Assembly: GCA_900541745.1 (NCBI GenBank)
Contig: UQLA01000005.1
Span: 1-64,000, forward strand
Reading direction: 5' to 3'
DNA length: 64,000 nt
From: an uncultured Collinsella sp.
Lineage (GTDB): Bacteria; Actinomycetota; Coriobacteriia; Coriobacteriales; Coriobacteriaceae
Part shown: one piece after another, positions 10,296-20,252 of the stretch
How the letters are laid out: each line of letters opens with the position of its first letter
Position numbering within the stretch: the first letter of the stretch is position 1
Position numbers and translations under genes: made by a program
The notes under the pieces: generated by a model
What the model was told of the DNA's origin: nothing
Seen by the model: only the letters and a program-made list of their open reading frames with translations
The model's database searches: none

Positions 10296-11894
10296 TTAGT
10301 TCTCCTCTGATCCAGTCGTGTCGGCATGGTGCTTGGCCATGAACTGCTGCTTGAAGTCACCGATGACACGCAAGAGCTCGGCCTTGGTGTCGTCGTCGAT
10401 CTTCTTGGCGCGAACCTTGTCGAGCAGCGAGCCAAAGCCGTTGTCCATGTACTCGATGAGCTCGGCACGGAAAGGCAGCACGTCGGCGATCTCCAGGTCA
10501 TCCAGGAAGCCCTCGTTGCCAGCGAACAGCGTAACGATCTGCTCGCCAACCTCAAACGGCTGGTAGCGCGGCTGCTTCAGGAGCTCGGTCATGCGGGCAC
10601 CATGGGTCAGCTGCTTCTGGGTAGCCTCGTCGAGGTCGGAGCCAAACTGGGTAAAGCCAGCGAGCTCCTGGTACGAAGCGAGGTCCAGACGGAGGTTGCC
10701 GGCGACCTGCTTCATAGCCTTGGTCTGTGCATCGCCACCGACGCGGGACACGGAGATACCCACGTCGACTGCCGGGCGCTGACCCTGGAAGAAGAGCTCG
10801 GACTGCAGGTAGATCTGACCATCGGTAATGGAAATGACGTTGGTCGGAATGTAGGCCGAGACGTCGCCGTCCTGGGTCTCGATGATCGGCAGTGCCGTCA
10901 TGGAGCCGTAGCCGTTCTTCTTGGACATCTTGACGGCACGCTCGAGCAGACGAGAGTGCAGGTAGAAGATGTCGCCAGGATAGGCCTCGCGTCCGGGCGG
11001 ACGATGCAGCGTCAGCGACATCTGACGGTAGGCCACGGCCTGCTTGGACAGGTCGTCGTAGATGACGAGCACGTGACCGCCGGGGTTGGTCTCGCTGGCG
11101 GGCTTACCGTCCTCGCCGTTGTACATAAAGAACTCGCCGATAGCGGCACCGGCCATAGGCGCAATGTACTGCATAGGGGCGGAATCGGCAGCGGTGGCCG
11201 AAACGATGATGGTGTAGTCGAGCGCACCGTGCTGAGCGAGGGTCTCGCGGATGTTGGCAACCGTGGAGGCCTTCTGGCCGATGGCGACATAGATGCAGAC
11301 CATGCCCTTGCCGCGCTGATTGAGGATAGCGTCGATGGCGATAGCGGTCTTACCGGTCTTACGGTCGCCGATGATGAGCTCACGCTGACCACGGCCGATA
11401 GGCACCATGGAGTCGATGGCCAACAGGCCGGTCTGAACCGGCTCGCACACCGGGGTACGGTCGATGACGCCGGGGGCCTTGAACTCGATGGGGCGACGGT
11501 GCGTGGCGACGATGTCGCCCAGGCCGTCGATGGGCTGGCCGAGCGGATTGACGACGCGGCCGAGCATGGCGCGGCTCACGGGGATATCCATAATGCGGCC
11601 AGTGGTGCGGCACTCGTCGCCTTCCTTGATGGAGTCGACGGCACCGAACAGAACGGCGCCGACCTCGTCACGGTCAAGGTTCTGGGCAAGGCCGAAGACA
11701 GTCTCACCGGTATCGGAGCTCTTGAACTCCAGAAGCTCGCCTGCCATGGCGCTCTTGAGGCCGGAGACGCGCGCGATGCCGTCGCCTACCTCGTCGACCG
11801 TTGAAACCTCATGCGTATCGACCGTCGCGGAGAGGCTCGTGAGCTGCTCCTGCAGTTTCTTGGCGATATCCTGGGCATTGAGGGTTTCGGACAT
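10296..11894 (-). CDS. atpA: F0F1 ATP synthase subunit alpha
   Basis: Non-catalytic nucleotide-binding subunit of F1. It carries the P-loop GDRKTGKT near residue 170, [11 protein letters not shown], and the conserved [17 protein letters not shown] segment. 532 residues, with a C-terminus somewhat longer than average ending in an acidic tail. It overlaps atpH by one base. Confidence 0.97.
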   Translation of the reverse strand: MSETLNAQDIAKKLQEQLTSLSATVDTHEVSTVDEVGDGIARVSGLKSAMAGELLEFKSSDTGETVFGLAQNLDRDEVGAVLFGAVDSIKEGDECRTTGRIMDIPVSRAMLGRVVNPLGQPIDGLGDIVATHRRPIEFKAPGVIDRTPVCEPVQTGLLAIDSMVPIGRGQRELIIGDRKTGKTAIAIDAILNQRGKGMVCIYVAIGQKASTVANIRETLAQHGALDYTIIVSATAADSAPMQYIAPMAGAAIGEFFMYNGEDGKPASETNPGGHVLVIYDDLSKQAVAYRQMSLTLHRPPGREAYPGDIFYLHSRLLERAVKMSKKNGYGSMTALPIIETQDGDVSAYIPTNVISITDGQIYLQSELFFQGQRPAVDVGISVSRVGGDAQTKAMKQVAGNLRLDLASYQELAGFTQFGSDLDEATQKQLTHGARMTELLKQPRYQPFEVGEQIVTLFAGNEGFLDDLEIADVLPFRAELIEYMDNGFGSLLDKVRAKKIDDDTKAELLRVIGDFKQQFMAKHHADTTGSEEN

Positions 11895-12370
11895 TAGGCT
11901 TCACCTCCGTACGAATTAGCAGAGTTTGCGAGGGTCTCCTGCGCGATGCGCAGCTGCGTCTTGACGGAGATGTCACGACGCTCGCCGCGGGCCTCGAGCA
12001 CCAGGCCGCCCACGATAGACGGGTCGACCTGCTCGATAAGGAATACCTTGCGGCCGAAGTCCTGCTCGCATTTCTTAGTGATGGTTTGACGCAGCTCGTC
12101 GTCGAGCGGGATCGCCGTGGTGACGGTCACGCCCACTACATCCTCGTCTTCCTCGGCAACATACTTAAAGGCAGCTGCCACCTTGGGAAGAAGGTCGAGC
12201 TGGTCGCGCTTGGACATGGTGTCGAGCACGGCGATGATCTCGGGGCTGGCGCTAGCCAGGCGCTCGATCATCTCGAGGTCCTCGAACACATGGTTCTCGG
12301 CCTTGGCGGCTTCCAAAAGGGAGCGCGCGTAGGTCTCGAGCACCTTGTCCTGATAGCGGCTAGTCGGCAT
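11894..12370 (-). CDS. atpH: F0F1 ATP synthase subunit delta
   Basis: Peripheral-stalk subunit linking the b subunits to F1. The N-terminus ([10 protein letters not shown]) and the C-terminal sheet ([16 protein letters not shown]) match the family. 158 residues, a little shorter than the usual 175-180. Its start overlaps the last 11 bases of atpF, so the two are probably translationally coupled. Confidence 0.93.
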   Translation of the reverse strand: MPTSRYQDKVLETYARSLLEAAKAENHVFEDLEMIERLASASPEIIAVLDTMSKRDQLDLLPKVAAAFKYVAEEDEDVVGVTVTTAIPLDDELRQTITKKCEQDFGRKVFLIEQVDPSIVGGLVLEARGERRDISVKTQLRIAQETLANSANSYGGEA

Positions 12371-12962
12371 TCAGGCTACCTGCTTCCTGGATGTAGCGCT
12401 CGATGAGCTTCTTCTGCTCGGACTCGTCCTCGAGTGCCTCGCCCACGATCTTGGTGGCGACGGCAACGGACAGGTCGGCGATGGAGCTCGCGGCACCGGC
12501 GTAGATGGACTTGCGCTCGTCCTCGACGGTCGTATGGGCCTTGGCGATGATCTCCTCGGCCTCCTTGTGCGCAGCCTCGATGATACGGGCGCGCTCGGAC
12601 TCGGCGTCCTTACGGGCCTCGAGAACGATGTCGGCAGCCTGACGACGGGCGTCGGTGACGATCGAGTCGGACTCAGCGCGCTTGGCGATGGCCTCCTGCT
12701 TGGTCTTCTCGGCCTCGTCGAGGCTCTCCTCGATCTTCTTGCCGCGCTCCTCCATGGTTTTCATGATGCCCGGCAGGGCGACCTTTGCCAGCACGATCCA
12801 GATGATCAGGAAGGCGATAAGCGCCGGGATGAACTCCGCCATCTTAGGGATGAGGATGTCCGCACCGGCAGCGCCGTCCTCGGCGAACGCGGAAACCGGC
12901 ATAAGCAGCGCGGCCGCGGACGCGGAGAGTGCGATCGCGCTCTTCTGGGATGAAAGATTCAT
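12360..12962 (-). CDS. atpF: F0F1 ATP synthase subunit b
   Basis: Peripheral-stalk subunit anchored in the membrane. Residues 1-28 form a signal-peptide-like hydrophobic stretch ending in SAFAEDG, then a membrane helix near residues 45-65 (FIPALIAFLIIWIVLAKVAL) and a long charged coiled coil. 200 residues. The extra N-terminal segment before the usual membrane helix suggests either cleavage or a second membrane span. 15 bases after atpE. Confidence 0.92.
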   Translation of the reverse strand: MNLSSQKSAIALSASAAALLMPVSAFAEDGAAGADILIPKMAEFIPALIAFLIIWIVLAKVALPGIMKTMEERGKKIEESLDEAEKTKQEAIAKRAESDSIVTDARRQAADIVLEARKDAESERARIIEAAHKEAEEIIAKAHTTVEDERKSIYAGAASSIADLSVAVATKIVGEALEDESEQKKLIERYIQEAGSLNAD

Positions 12963-12977
12963 ACTTGACGCTCCGTG

Positions 12978-13172
12978 CTATTTAACGATCAGCGCGACAA
13001 CGAAGCCGATCAGAGCCAGAGCCTCGCCGAAGGCGGAGCCCATGATGAAGACGGTGAACACGCGGCCCTGGACCTCAGGCTGACGGGCCATAGCACCCGT
13101 AGCACCCAGAGCAGACAGGCCGATAGCAAGACCAGCGCCGATAACACCGAGACCGTAACCGATAACTCCCAC
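12978..13172 (-). CDS. atpE: F0F1 ATP synthase subunit c
   Basis: Proteolipid of the rotor ring: 64 residues forming two membrane helices joined by the polar loop RQPEVQGR. The ion-binding carboxylate is the glutamate in GSAFGEALALIG. The sodium-type signature (Q in helix 1, ES/ET in helix 2) is not evident, so protons are the likelier coupling ion. It starts with GTG at 13172 behind a near-perfect AAAGGAGG, as expected for the most abundantly made subunit. Confidence 0.95.
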   Translation of the reverse strand: MGVIGYGLGVIGAGLAIGLSALGATGAMARQPEVQGRVFTVFIMGSAFGEALALIGFVVALIVK

Positions 13173-13296
13173 GATTCCTCCTTTGTCGTGCGTGTCTTAT
13201 TTCACGCAGGATAACCTTTTTATAACTGCCGGGCTCCATGGGTACGGGCACCGGCGGTTTAACGAATTGCCTTACCTTTAAGGCGCGAACGGAAGA

Positions 13297-14100
13297 TTAC
13301 TCCTCCTCCGCGACCTCCTCTGCCTCGGAGACATACACGGCGGTAAGGACCGTGAAGACGTAAGCCTGGATGGCGCCGACCACAAGCTCGATCGCATAGA
13401 TCAGGATGAGGATGGCAAGCCAGGCCAGCGAAGGCAGGGCGCCGACGGCGTGGGCCGCGGAAGCCTGCTGAAGCAGCGGCTGCATGAACATGCTCGCCAT
13501 GATGGCGAACGAGCCCATGACCACGTGTCCTGCGAACATGTTGCAGAACAGACGGACGGCGAGCGTGATGAGGCGCAGGAAGGTCGAGAAAAGCTCGACG
13601 ACCCACACAAGCACGTTCATCGGGAAGCTCACGCCCTGTGGGGCGAGGCTCTTGATGTAGCCGATCACGCCGTGAGTCTTGCATCCGTAGTAGATGAAGT
13701 ACACGAAGGCGAAGATGGCGAGTGCGGCGGTGGAGCCGATTGCGCCGGTGCCGGGCTTCATTCCCGGGATCAGGCCGATCATGTTATTGATCAGGATGAA
13801 CAGGAAAAGCGAGCACAGGAACGGGAAGTGCTTCTTCCAGTTCTCACCCACGACACCCTTGCCGATATCGTTCTCGACGTACTCGATGATGTACTCGAAA
13901 CCGTTGACGAAGAAGCCCTTGGGAACCAGAGTCTGCTTCTTCTTGAAGACGGCCAGGACGATCAGGAGCACGATCGTGGAGACGATCAGCCAAAACGAGT
14001 ACTGCGTGATGCCGCAGCTCAGATCGCCCACGACAGGGGTGGAGCTGAACTCGCTGACCAGATGATTAATCTCATCAGGCAGCTTTTCAAAAATTTCCAC
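13297..14100 (-). CDS. atpB: F0F1 ATP synthase subunit a
   Basis: Membrane stator subunit that forms the proton half-channels. The essential arginine lies in LAVRLFCNMFAGH, and several hydrophobic helices are evident, including FPFLCSLFLFILINNMIGL. 267 residues, ending in an acidic tail. GTG start at 14100 with AAAGG upstream. The gap of about 120 bases to atpE is the longest within the operon. Confidence 0.95.
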   Translation of the reverse strand: MEIFEKLPDEINHLVSEFSSTPVVGDLSCGITQYSFWLIVSTIVLLIVLAVFKKKQTLVPKGFFVNGFEYIIEYVENDIGKGVVGENWKKHFPFLCSLFLFILINNMIGLIPGMKPGTGAIGSTAALAIFAFVYFIYYGCKTHGVIGYIKSLAPQGVSFPMNVLVWVVELFSTFLRLITLAVRLFCNMFAGHVVMGSFAIMASMFMQPLLQQASAAHAVGALPSLAWLAILILIYAIELVVGAIQAYVFTVLTAVYVSEAEEVAEEE

Positions 14101-14103
14101 GAC

Positions 14104-14415
14104 TTACCTTTCGACCTCATGAGGATCTCGCAGCGCCTTGGCGACGCGAACCGTGCAGGCGGCCATAAAGGCCACGAAGCCGATCGCCTCGCCCAGGAGG
14201 AACATGCGAAATGCCTCTCCGAACAACGCAAACACAACCAAGGTAAAGACGAGCAGGGCGACTGCCGAGACCGCCAGACTCACCATGCCCTTGAGCATGT
14301 CCGCATTCTGCTTATCGTCAAGAACCGGCTTGAGCGTAAAGACAAAGGGAAGGAAGGCAATTGCGCCCGCGATGGCGCCTGCAACGATAGCGAGCAGATC
14401 GGCTATCTGAAACAC
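14104..14415 (-). CDS. Small membrane protein at head of atp operon (AtpI-like)
   Basis: About 103 residues with three hydrophobic segments, located 3 bases before atpB, the position of AtpI, which helps c-ring assembly and magnesium supply in other bacteria. The start is placed at GTG 14415, giving MFQIADLL; GAGGA lies 5 bases upstream. A longer frame to 14490 lacks a ribosome binding site. No strong sequence motif is visible, so the assignment rests on position, size and topology. Confidence 0.65.
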   Translation of the reverse strand: MFQIADLLAIVAGAIAGAIAFLPFVFTLKPVLDDKQNADMLKGMVSLAVSAVALLVFTLVVFALFGEAFRMFLLGEAIGFVAFMAACTVRVAKALRDPHEVER

Positions 14416-14695
14416 TGGCGTCCTCACTTTCCTTTTTAACGCCTCACAAAACAGCTCCCGCCAAACATTGGTGACTATTGTACGAGCCAATCGCTAAAGT
14501 ACAACCGTAAAACAAACGGTTAATACGCACCTGTACGTTTTCTTAAGGCCTTCTTTATGCCGCAGGTACGGTAATACGTTTTTTCGAACCCCTCAGCGCA
14601 AAACGTCCGTTAACAGGAGTACGCGTGGACGTCTTTTGCTCGCCCGCGCGCACCATTTCTTCGTATTTTCGACGTTAGCCGGTATGGCCCAGAGA
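14416..14695. other. Intergenic region upstream of atp operon
   Basis: 280 bases between upp and the atp operon. It should hold the atp promoter (minus strand) and the end of the upp transcript. The only clear structure is AACCGT/ACGGTT near 14506-14524. No gene or clear -35/-10 pair can be defended. Confidence 0.4.
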
Positions 14696-15343
14696 TTACA
14701 GCGTGCCGTAGATGCGGTCGCCGGCGTCGCCCAGGCCGGGAACGATGTAGGCGGCCTCGTTGAGATGGTCGTCGATGGCACACGTATAAATATGTACGTC
14801 GGGGTCCTTTTCGGTCAGCGACTTGAGCCCCTCGGGCGCGGCGACGATGCACAGCATGCGGATATCCTTGACACCGCGCTCGCGCAGGTAGCTGATGGCC
14901 ATCTCGGCCGAACCGCCCGTGGCGAGCATGGGGTCGACAACCAGGCAGATGCGCTGGTCGATATCCTTGGGCATCTTGCAGTAATACTCATGCGGCTCGT
15001 GGGTAACCTCGTCGCGCTCCATACCGATGTGGCCCACGCGAGCGGAGGGTACCAAGTCGAGGATGCCATCGACCATGCCAAGGCCTGCACGCAGGATGGG
15101 AACGATGGCGAGCTTCTTGCCGGCAAGCTGCTTAAACGTGGCAGTGGTGATGGGGGTCTCGACCTCGACGTCTTCCATGGGCAGGTCGCGCATGGCCTCG
15201 TAGCCGTCAAAAAGTGCGAGCTCGCGCACGAGCTGGCGGAACTGGTTGGTGCCGGTGCTCTTGTCGCGCAGGATCGACAGCTTGTGCTGGACGAGTGGGT
15301 GATCGACAAGGGTCACACGGGACGTATCGTAGGTGACGGTCAT
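14696..15343 (-). CDS. upp: Uracil phosphoribosyltransferase
   Basis: Pyrimidine salvage enzyme making UMP from uracil and PRPP in the cytoplasm. The family features are present: [14 protein letters not shown] at the N-terminus, ILRAGLGM, the PRPP loop [12 protein letters not shown] and the C-terminal [13 protein letters not shown]. 215 residues from the ATG at 15343, preceded by AAAGGGG; the reading frame extends to 15406 without a better start. Confidence 0.95.
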   Translation of the reverse strand: MTVTYDTSRVTLVDHPLVQHKLSILRDKSTGTNQFRQLVRELALFDGYEAMRDLPMEDVEVETPITTATFKQLAGKKLAIVPILRAGLGMVDGILDLVPSARVGHIGMERDEVTHEPHEYYCKMPKDIDQRICLVVDPMLATGGSAEMAISYLRERGVKDIRMLCIVAAPEGLKSLTEKDPDVHIYTCAIDDHLNEAAYIVPGLGDAGDRIYGTL

Positions 15344-15466
15344 GGGTTGATTGCCCCTTTCGTTGCGGCCGGAAGATGGCCTTGCTGACAAGACGCATGG
15401 CGACATTGTTGCCTCGCGCCGTGCATAAGTTTAACGGTTTGTTGTATCGAGCAGCCCATCGCAGCC

Positions 15467-17008
15467 CTACTGTGCGGTACTGAGCGAGCGCCTGACGGCA
15501 TCACGCCAACCAGCGAGGTTGCTCTCACGGCGCTCGGCGGACATGTGAGGATGGAAGACTTTGACGATCTGAGCGTTTTGCTCCAGCTCCTCCAAATCCT
15601 CCCAATAGCCGACAGCAAGGCCCGCCAAGTACGCGGCGCCAATCGCCGTGGTCTCCACCGTCTCGCACTGCAGCACGGGGATATCCAGCAGATCAGCCTG
15701 GAATTGCATGATGAACTCGTTGCGCGAGGCACCGCCATCGACGGACAGGCGCTCAATCGAAAGTCCCACGTCCTGCTCCATGGCGCGCAGCACGTCATAA
15801 CTCTGGTAGGCCATGGACTCGCAGGCCGCACGCACAATGGTCGCGCGACTCGAGGCGCCGGTCAGGCCGCACACGATACCGCGAGCATGCGGGTCCCACC
15901 AGGGAGCGCCCAGGCCTGCGAAGGCGGGGACGAAGTAGCAGCCCTCGTTGTCGCTGATCGAAGTGGCGAGTTGCGCGGACTCGCTCACGCTCGAGATGAT
16001 GCCCATGTTGTTGCGCAGCCAATTCATGGTTGAGCCGGCGGCAAAGATAGAGCCCTCGAGCGCATAGCTGATCTTGCCGTCCGCGGCGATACCGATCGTG
16101 GAGACCAGACCGTTCTTGGATTCGACGATCTCGTCGCCGGTGTTCATGAGCATAAAGCAACCCGTGCCATAGGTGTTTTTGGTCTGGCCGGGATGGAAGC
16201 AGCAGTGGCCGAACAGCGACGCCTGCTGGTCGCCCGCCACGCCCATGATGGGTGGCATGTTGGTCATGATGTCGCTCGCGACGCGGCCGTAGTCGCCCGA
16301 GCTCCAACGAACCTCGGGCATCATGGAACGTGGAACGTCAAAGAGCGCCAGCAGATCGTCGTCCCAATCGAGCGTATGGATATTAAAGAGCGCGGTGCGG
16401 CTGGCATTGGTGTAGTCGGTGGCAAAGACCTGACCGCCGGTGAGGTTGTAGATGAGCCAGGTGTCGATGGTGCCGAACATGAGGTCGCCCGCCACCGCGC
16501 TCTCACGCGCACCGTCAACGTTGTCGAGGATCCACTGCACCTTGGAAGCCGAGAAATACGGATCGAGTGTGAGTCCCGTGCGGGAGCGCACCAGTTCTTC
16601 TGCGCCCTGCTCGACCAGCTCGTCGATCAGAGGTGCGGTGCGACGGCATTGCCACACGATGGCGTTATAGATGGGTTGGCCGCTTATGCGGTCCCACACC
16701 ACCGTGGTCTCGCGCTGGTTGGAGATACCGATGGCGGCAATGCGGTCAGAATGGATGCCGCTCTTAAACTGGACCTCCATCATCACGCCGATCTGGCTGG
16801 CAAGCACCTCCGTGGGATCCTGCTCCACCCAGCCGGGGCGCGGGAAGCTGGTTTTGACGCTACGGCGCGCCTGGGCGACGATGCAGCCGTACTCGTCGAC
16901 GATGGTCGCGAGTACCGAGGTAGTGCCGCAGTCGAGCGCCATGATGTAGGAACCGCCAAAGCTAAACGAGGCGTCTTCCATACCCAGGCTACCTAGATTC
17001 AACGACAT
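15467..17008 (-). CDS. glpK: Glycerol kinase
   Basis: FGGY-family kinase converting glycerol to glycerol 3-phosphate. It shows MALDCGTTSVLATIVDEYG (ATP-binding start), SNQRETTVVWDR, GDQQASLFGHCCF and FAGLGAPWWDPHARG. 513 residues, about 10 longer than the family average because of an N-terminal extension before the conserved strand. ATG at 17008 with GAAAGG upstream. It lies 13 bases after tsaC and no glycerol facilitator or dehydrogenase is adjacent. Confidence 0.95.
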   Translation of the reverse strand: MSLNLGSLGMEDASFSFGGSYIMALDCGTTSVLATIVDEYGCIVAQARRSVKTSFPRPGWVEQDPTEVLASQIGVMMEVQFKSGIHSDRIAAIGISNQRETTVVWDRISGQPIYNAIVWQCRRTAPLIDELVEQGAEELVRSRTGLTLDPYFSASKVQWILDNVDGARESAVAGDLMFGTIDTWLIYNLTGGQVFATDYTNASRTALFNIHTLDWDDDLLALFDVPRSMMPEVRWSSGDYGRVASDIMTNMPPIMGVAGDQQASLFGHCCFHPGQTKNTYGTGCFMLMNTGDEIVESKNGLVSTIGIAADGKISYALEGSIFAAGSTMNWLRNNMGIISSVSESAQLATSISDNEGCYFVPAFAGLGAPWWDPHARGIVCGLTGASSRATIVRAACESMAYQSYDVLRAMEQDVGLSIERLSVDGGASRNEFIMQFQADLLDIPVLQCETVETTAIGAAYLAGLAVGYWEDLEELEQNAQIVKVFHPHMSAERRESNLAGWRDAVRRSLSTAQ

Positions 17009-17021
17009 CGCTTACACCTTT

Positions 17022-17765
17022 CTATTGCATCGGGTCGGACAGGACCCGCTCGATCTCTGATGCGGGGAGCGCGCCTTGGCGCAGGATCTGGAGCTCGCCG
17101 CGCTGAAACGACACGATGGTTGAGGCGTCGCGACACGGGGTCTCACCTGCATCGACAGCCACATCGACCCCCTCCAGGATGCGCTCCTCCACCGTGACAA
17201 AACTTGCCGGCGCGGGCGCGCCGTGCGTGTTGGCGCTGGTGCAGGCAAGAGGGCTGCCGCAGGCGCGGATGAGCGCCTGAACCACGGGCGAGGCCGAAGC
17301 GCGAAGTGCCACCGTGTCGTCGGCGGCGCGCATAAAGGTCGGCACGCAGGGGGCCGCCTTGACCACGATAGTCAGGGCGCCCGGCCAGCATCGTCGGGCG
17401 AGCACGCGGGCCTCGTTAGGGATATCCACGCCATAGCGGTCGAGTGCCTCGGCATCATCGACCAGCCAGGCAACCGTTTGGGTGAGCTCGCGCTGCTTGA
17501 GGGTAAAGATGCGACGATATCCGGTACCGAGCGCAGGGACCGCGGCGCGATTGACGACAGCCTGCGGATCGCGCGGCCACGATGGGAATTCGCTTGTATC
17601 TTGGGGCACGGCATCCGAGAAGGCGTTGACCGCCACGGCGACACCGTAGACCGTCTCGGTTGGAATAAGCGCCAAGCCGCCGCGACCGAGTAGCTCGGCC
17701 GTGCGCTCGACTGCAAGCCGATGCGGCTCGCGCGCTCCCTCGTATACCCGATAGACCGTCTGCAT
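17022..17765 (-). CDS. tsaC: Threonylcarbamoyl-AMP synthase (Sua5/YrdC family)
   Basis: Makes threonylcarbamoyl-AMP from threonine, bicarbonate and ATP for the t6A37 modification of tRNAs reading ANN codons. Recognisable by LIPTETVYGVAV, the RCWPGALTIVVKA segment and SPLACTSANTHGAPAP. 247 residues. A stretch of about 30 residues after the first motif (FSDAVPQDTSEFPSWPRD) is an insert compared with short YrdC proteins. Close upstream neighbour of glpK. Confidence 0.88.
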   Translation of the reverse strand: MQTVYRVYEGAREPHRLAVERTAELLGRGGLALIPTETVYGVAVAVNAFSDAVPQDTSEFPSWPRDPQAVVNRAAVPALGTGYRRIFTLKQRELTQTVAWLVDDAEALDRYGVDIPNEARVLARRCWPGALTIVVKAAPCVPTFMRAADDTVALRASASPVVQALIRACGSPLACTSANTHGAPAPASFVTVEERILEGVDVAVDAGETPCRDASTIVSFQRGELQILRQGALPASEIERVLSDPMQ

Positions 17766-17899
17766 GTGTATGCCAGCCCCTTACGCTCTGGTGCAAGTTT
17801 GTTTACTGTGGGGCATTCTCGCACGAAACGTTCAACCTATTTGCCCAGAGCGCATGTTGGTTTGGTGAGCGGCTCTAGTAGTCGGTGAAAGTGAGGGGG

Positions 17900-18346
17900 T
17901 TATTGGACGGCTACGAACTTCTTTGGCCTGCCGGCGTGGCGTTCTTGGGCGGCGTAACGCTCGATGCTTTCTATCGTTATCATCCGACGGCCGCCGACGA
18001 GTTCAACATCGAGCTTTCCAGCTTTGACCAGCGCGGTAATCCGCGGAGCGGAGACTTTGAGGTCCAGTGCTGCGTCTTTAAATGTTCGGCACGCCGCTTC
18101 CCGAGCGTCCTCGTGGTCGATTTCGACTGAAAGGGCCACGACCTCGGCCGAGCGTTCGTACCCTGCCGGAGTCAAGCCGTTGTTGAGATCGTCGGCCAAA
18201 AACGCCATCAGCGCCTCGGTGGCATGGGCAATCGCTTCTTCGCGCGTATCGCCATCGGCAAAAGCGCCGGGAATCTGCGGGAAGCTTGCGCAGTAACCGT
18301 CGTCTTCTTTTATGAGAACGCAGTCATAGGTAAATCGCTGCCTCAT
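17900..18346 (-). CDS. hicB: HicB-family antitoxin
   Basis: Antitoxin that neutralises the adjacent HicA mRNA interferase and represses the pair. The N-terminal half is the RNase-H-like HicB fold (DYDCV-type strand, EDDGYCASFPQIPGAFADGD, EEAIAHATEAL); the C-terminal half has a DNA-binding helix-turn-helix-like segment (VSAPRITALVKAGKLDVE). 148 residues from the ATG at 18346, which has GGAGG 5 bases upstream. It lies 11 bases downstream of hicA. Confidence 0.85.
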   Translation of the reverse strand: MRQRFTYDCVLIKEDDGYCASFPQIPGAFADGDTREEAIAHATEALMAFLADDLNNGLTPAGYERSAEVVALSVEIDHEDAREAACRTFKDAALDLKVSAPRITALVKAGKLDVELVGGRRMITIESIERYAAQERHAGRPKKFVAVQ

Positions 18347-18357
18347 TTTGCCTCCAA

Positions 18358-18543
18358 CTACCATCCAGCTTGGCGACGAATACTTTCCCACGTGCCCTTC
18401 TTTGGTCGATCACCACCAGAGCCGTTCACGGTGACAACACGGTCGCCAGAAACATACTTAGCATGACCACCGACTTGCGCGACCTTCACGAATCCATCGT
18501 GCTTGAGTAGGGCAATGATTTCCCGAAAGGTAGGAGGTTGCAT
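18358..18543 (-). CDS. hicA: HicA-family mRNA interferase toxin
   Basis: Double-stranded-RNA-binding-fold ribonuclease that cuts mRNA. 61 residues with the typical order: REIIALLKHDGFVKV, the catalytic histidine in GGHAKY, and the C-terminal KGTWESIRRQAG. ATG start behind GAAAGAGG. Gene order toxin-antitoxin on the minus strand with a palindrome over the promoter suits the type II autoregulated HicAB system. Confidence 0.85.
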   Translation of the reverse strand: MQPPTFREIIALLKHDGFVKVAQVGGHAKYVSGDRVVTVNGSGGDRPKKGTWESIRRQAGW

Positions 18544-18567
18544 GGGCCGACCTCTTTCAGCCGTCCT

Positions 18568-18589
18568 AATTATAAACTACTTTATAATT
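18568..18589 (-). promoter_or_regulatory. hicAB promoter with palindromic operator
   Basis: A perfect palindrome made of AATTATAAA, CTAC and TTTATAATT, 25 bases upstream of the hicA start. Read on the minus strand, TTATAAA and TATAAT within it resemble -10 elements, so a protein bound here would block the promoter. Autorepression by HicB is the likely purpose; binding itself is inferred. Confidence 0.6.
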
Positions 18590-18611
18590 TTTGCTAACCA
18601 GTTAATAAATA

Positions 18612-19871
18612 TTACTGGCGCTGTTTGGGCTCGGTGACGATGGCTCGGACGATGCGGGGACGATCGGTGAGGTCGTGGACGATACGCACGTCCGAAAGGC
18701 CTGCCTGGCGACAGAGCTCGGCCGCGGCATCGAGGGCACCCTCGTAAAGCTCGCAGGCAAAGAGGCCACCGGCGCGCAACATGTAGGGCGCCGCGTTGAG
18801 CAGGCGGCGGAAGATATCGAGGCCGTCGGCACCGCCCTCGAGCGCCAGATCGGGCTCAAAGTCCTTAACCTCGTGCGGCAGCGAGCGCATGACATCGGTG
18901 GGGATGTAGGGCGGGTTGGAGACGAGTACGTCAAAGGTGCCCCACTCTTCGTGGGGAATGGAGCTCACCAGGTTCGTGAGGCTGAAGGCGACCTCGTCGG
19001 ACGCGAGGCCAAGCGCATCGCGGTTTTTGGTAGCAAGGTCGATGGCGCGCGGCTCGATATCGGTAGCAGTGCAGGTGACGTGGCCGCGACGCTCCCAGGC
19101 AAGCGAGAGCGAGATGCAGCCCGTGCCGCAGCCGACCTCGAGAACACGGGCAGTGCGGGGTTCGGCTGGGGCAGATACGTTGGCCTCGGCGGCATTTTGC
19201 GCGGGAGTCGTCTGTTGGTCGTTGTCCTCAATGGCGATGCCGTATTCGTCGAGCTCGGGCTCGGGGGTTTCCACGGCCTCTGCTTCTGCCGCCCGCACGG
19301 CGGCTTCCTCGGCCTCGCGATCGGCTAGCTCCTCGGCATAGGCGCGGCTACCGAGCACGTCGCTACCCAGCGCAGCCTCATCGGTGGCCGTCAGGTTGGC
19401 GGCACGGCGCTCAGCGGTCGCGCGTTCGTCTGCCAGCGCCGCCTCGGCTTTGCGGGCCTGCTCGACCTCATCGTTCCAAGGCAGCTCCACGCGCTGGCGG
19501 GCGGCGGCCTCGGGGCTCAGCACCTCGGCATCCAGGTAGTTCAGGACTTCTTCGACGAGCATCTCGGTCTCGGGGCGCGGGATGAGCACGCCGGGGGCAC
19601 ACGCGACGTCGATCATGCGAAACTGCGTGCTACCGGTGATGTACTGCAGCGGCTCGCCCTTCGCGCGACGGACGACCGCCGCGTGCATGGTCTCGAGTCG
19701 CGATGCGTCGAGCGTCTCGTCCATGCGCATATACAAGTCGATACGGGCCAGGCCCGTGGCCGCGCACAGCAGCCACTCGGCAGAAAGACGGGGATGCTCC
19801 TCACCGCGCTCGGCCAGGTACTCCTTGGTCCACTCGAGACAACGCTTGATGGTCCAGATCTCGTTTGCCAT
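18612..19871 (-). CDS. prmC: Release factor glutamine methyltransferase with large insert
   Basis: Methylates the GGQ glutamine of release factors. The N-terminal helical domain (residues 1-100) is followed by VLIPRPETEMLVEEVL, then an Ala/Glu-rich stretch of about 130 residues not found in typical PrmC, then the Rossmann methyltransferase with EVGCGTGCISLSL and the catalytic VSNPPYIP. 419 residues against the usual 280-290. ATG at 19871 with GGGGAGGA upstream. The substrate gene prfA is the next gene upstream on the same strand, separated by a 770-base repeat-rich spacer. Confidence 0.92.
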   Translation of the reverse strand: MANEIWTIKRCLEWTKEYLAERGEEHPRLSAEWLLCAATGLARIDLYMRMDETLDASRLETMHAAVVRRAKGEPLQYITGSTQFRMIDVACAPGVLIPRPETEMLVEEVLNYLDAEVLSPEAAARQRVELPWNDEVEQARKAEAALADERATAERRAANLTATDEAALGSDVLGSRAYAEELADREAEEAAVRAAEAEAVETPEPELDEYGIAIEDNDQQTTPAQNAAEANVSAPAEPRTARVLEVGCGTGCISLSLAWERRGHVTCTATDIEPRAIDLATKNRDALGLASDEVAFSLTNLVSSIPHEEWGTFDVLVSNPPYIPTDVMRSLPHEVKDFEPDLALEGGADGLDIFRRLLNAAPYMLRAGGLFACELYEGALDAAAELCRQAGLSDVRIVHDLTDRPRIVRAIVTEPKQRQ

Positions 19872-20252
19872 GGGGTCCTCCCCTCTTAAGCGCCGGGCGG
19901 CGCGCGAATGTCGGAGCAGATTGTACGCGAGAGCACCGCTCGGCAAGGGACGATTGAAAGCGATTATCGAGAATCAGCCCAGAATTTTGCACCGGGCTCG
20001 CTCAAAGTGTTCATTCGCCGACGTCCATATCTGCATCCGTCAAGCTTTTGGCAAGGTTGCCCCAAAACTGACCAATATCTAACCAAATACTTGCCACATC
20101 GCTTGACGCGCGACGCATCAAAAATCGCCCCGCGACTTCTTGAACGATTTTTCGAGCATTATTTTTAAAAATGATAAGTAAATTTAAGCAGGTAAACAAC
20201 TTAATTGCTATTAAAGAAGATTGAATAAACTCACAAAGCAATGTGCCCAACC

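Noticed and set aside
18358..18543. hicA as a broken gene because of its small size
   Set aside because: 61 residues with the catalytic histidine and complete fold order is normal for HicA.
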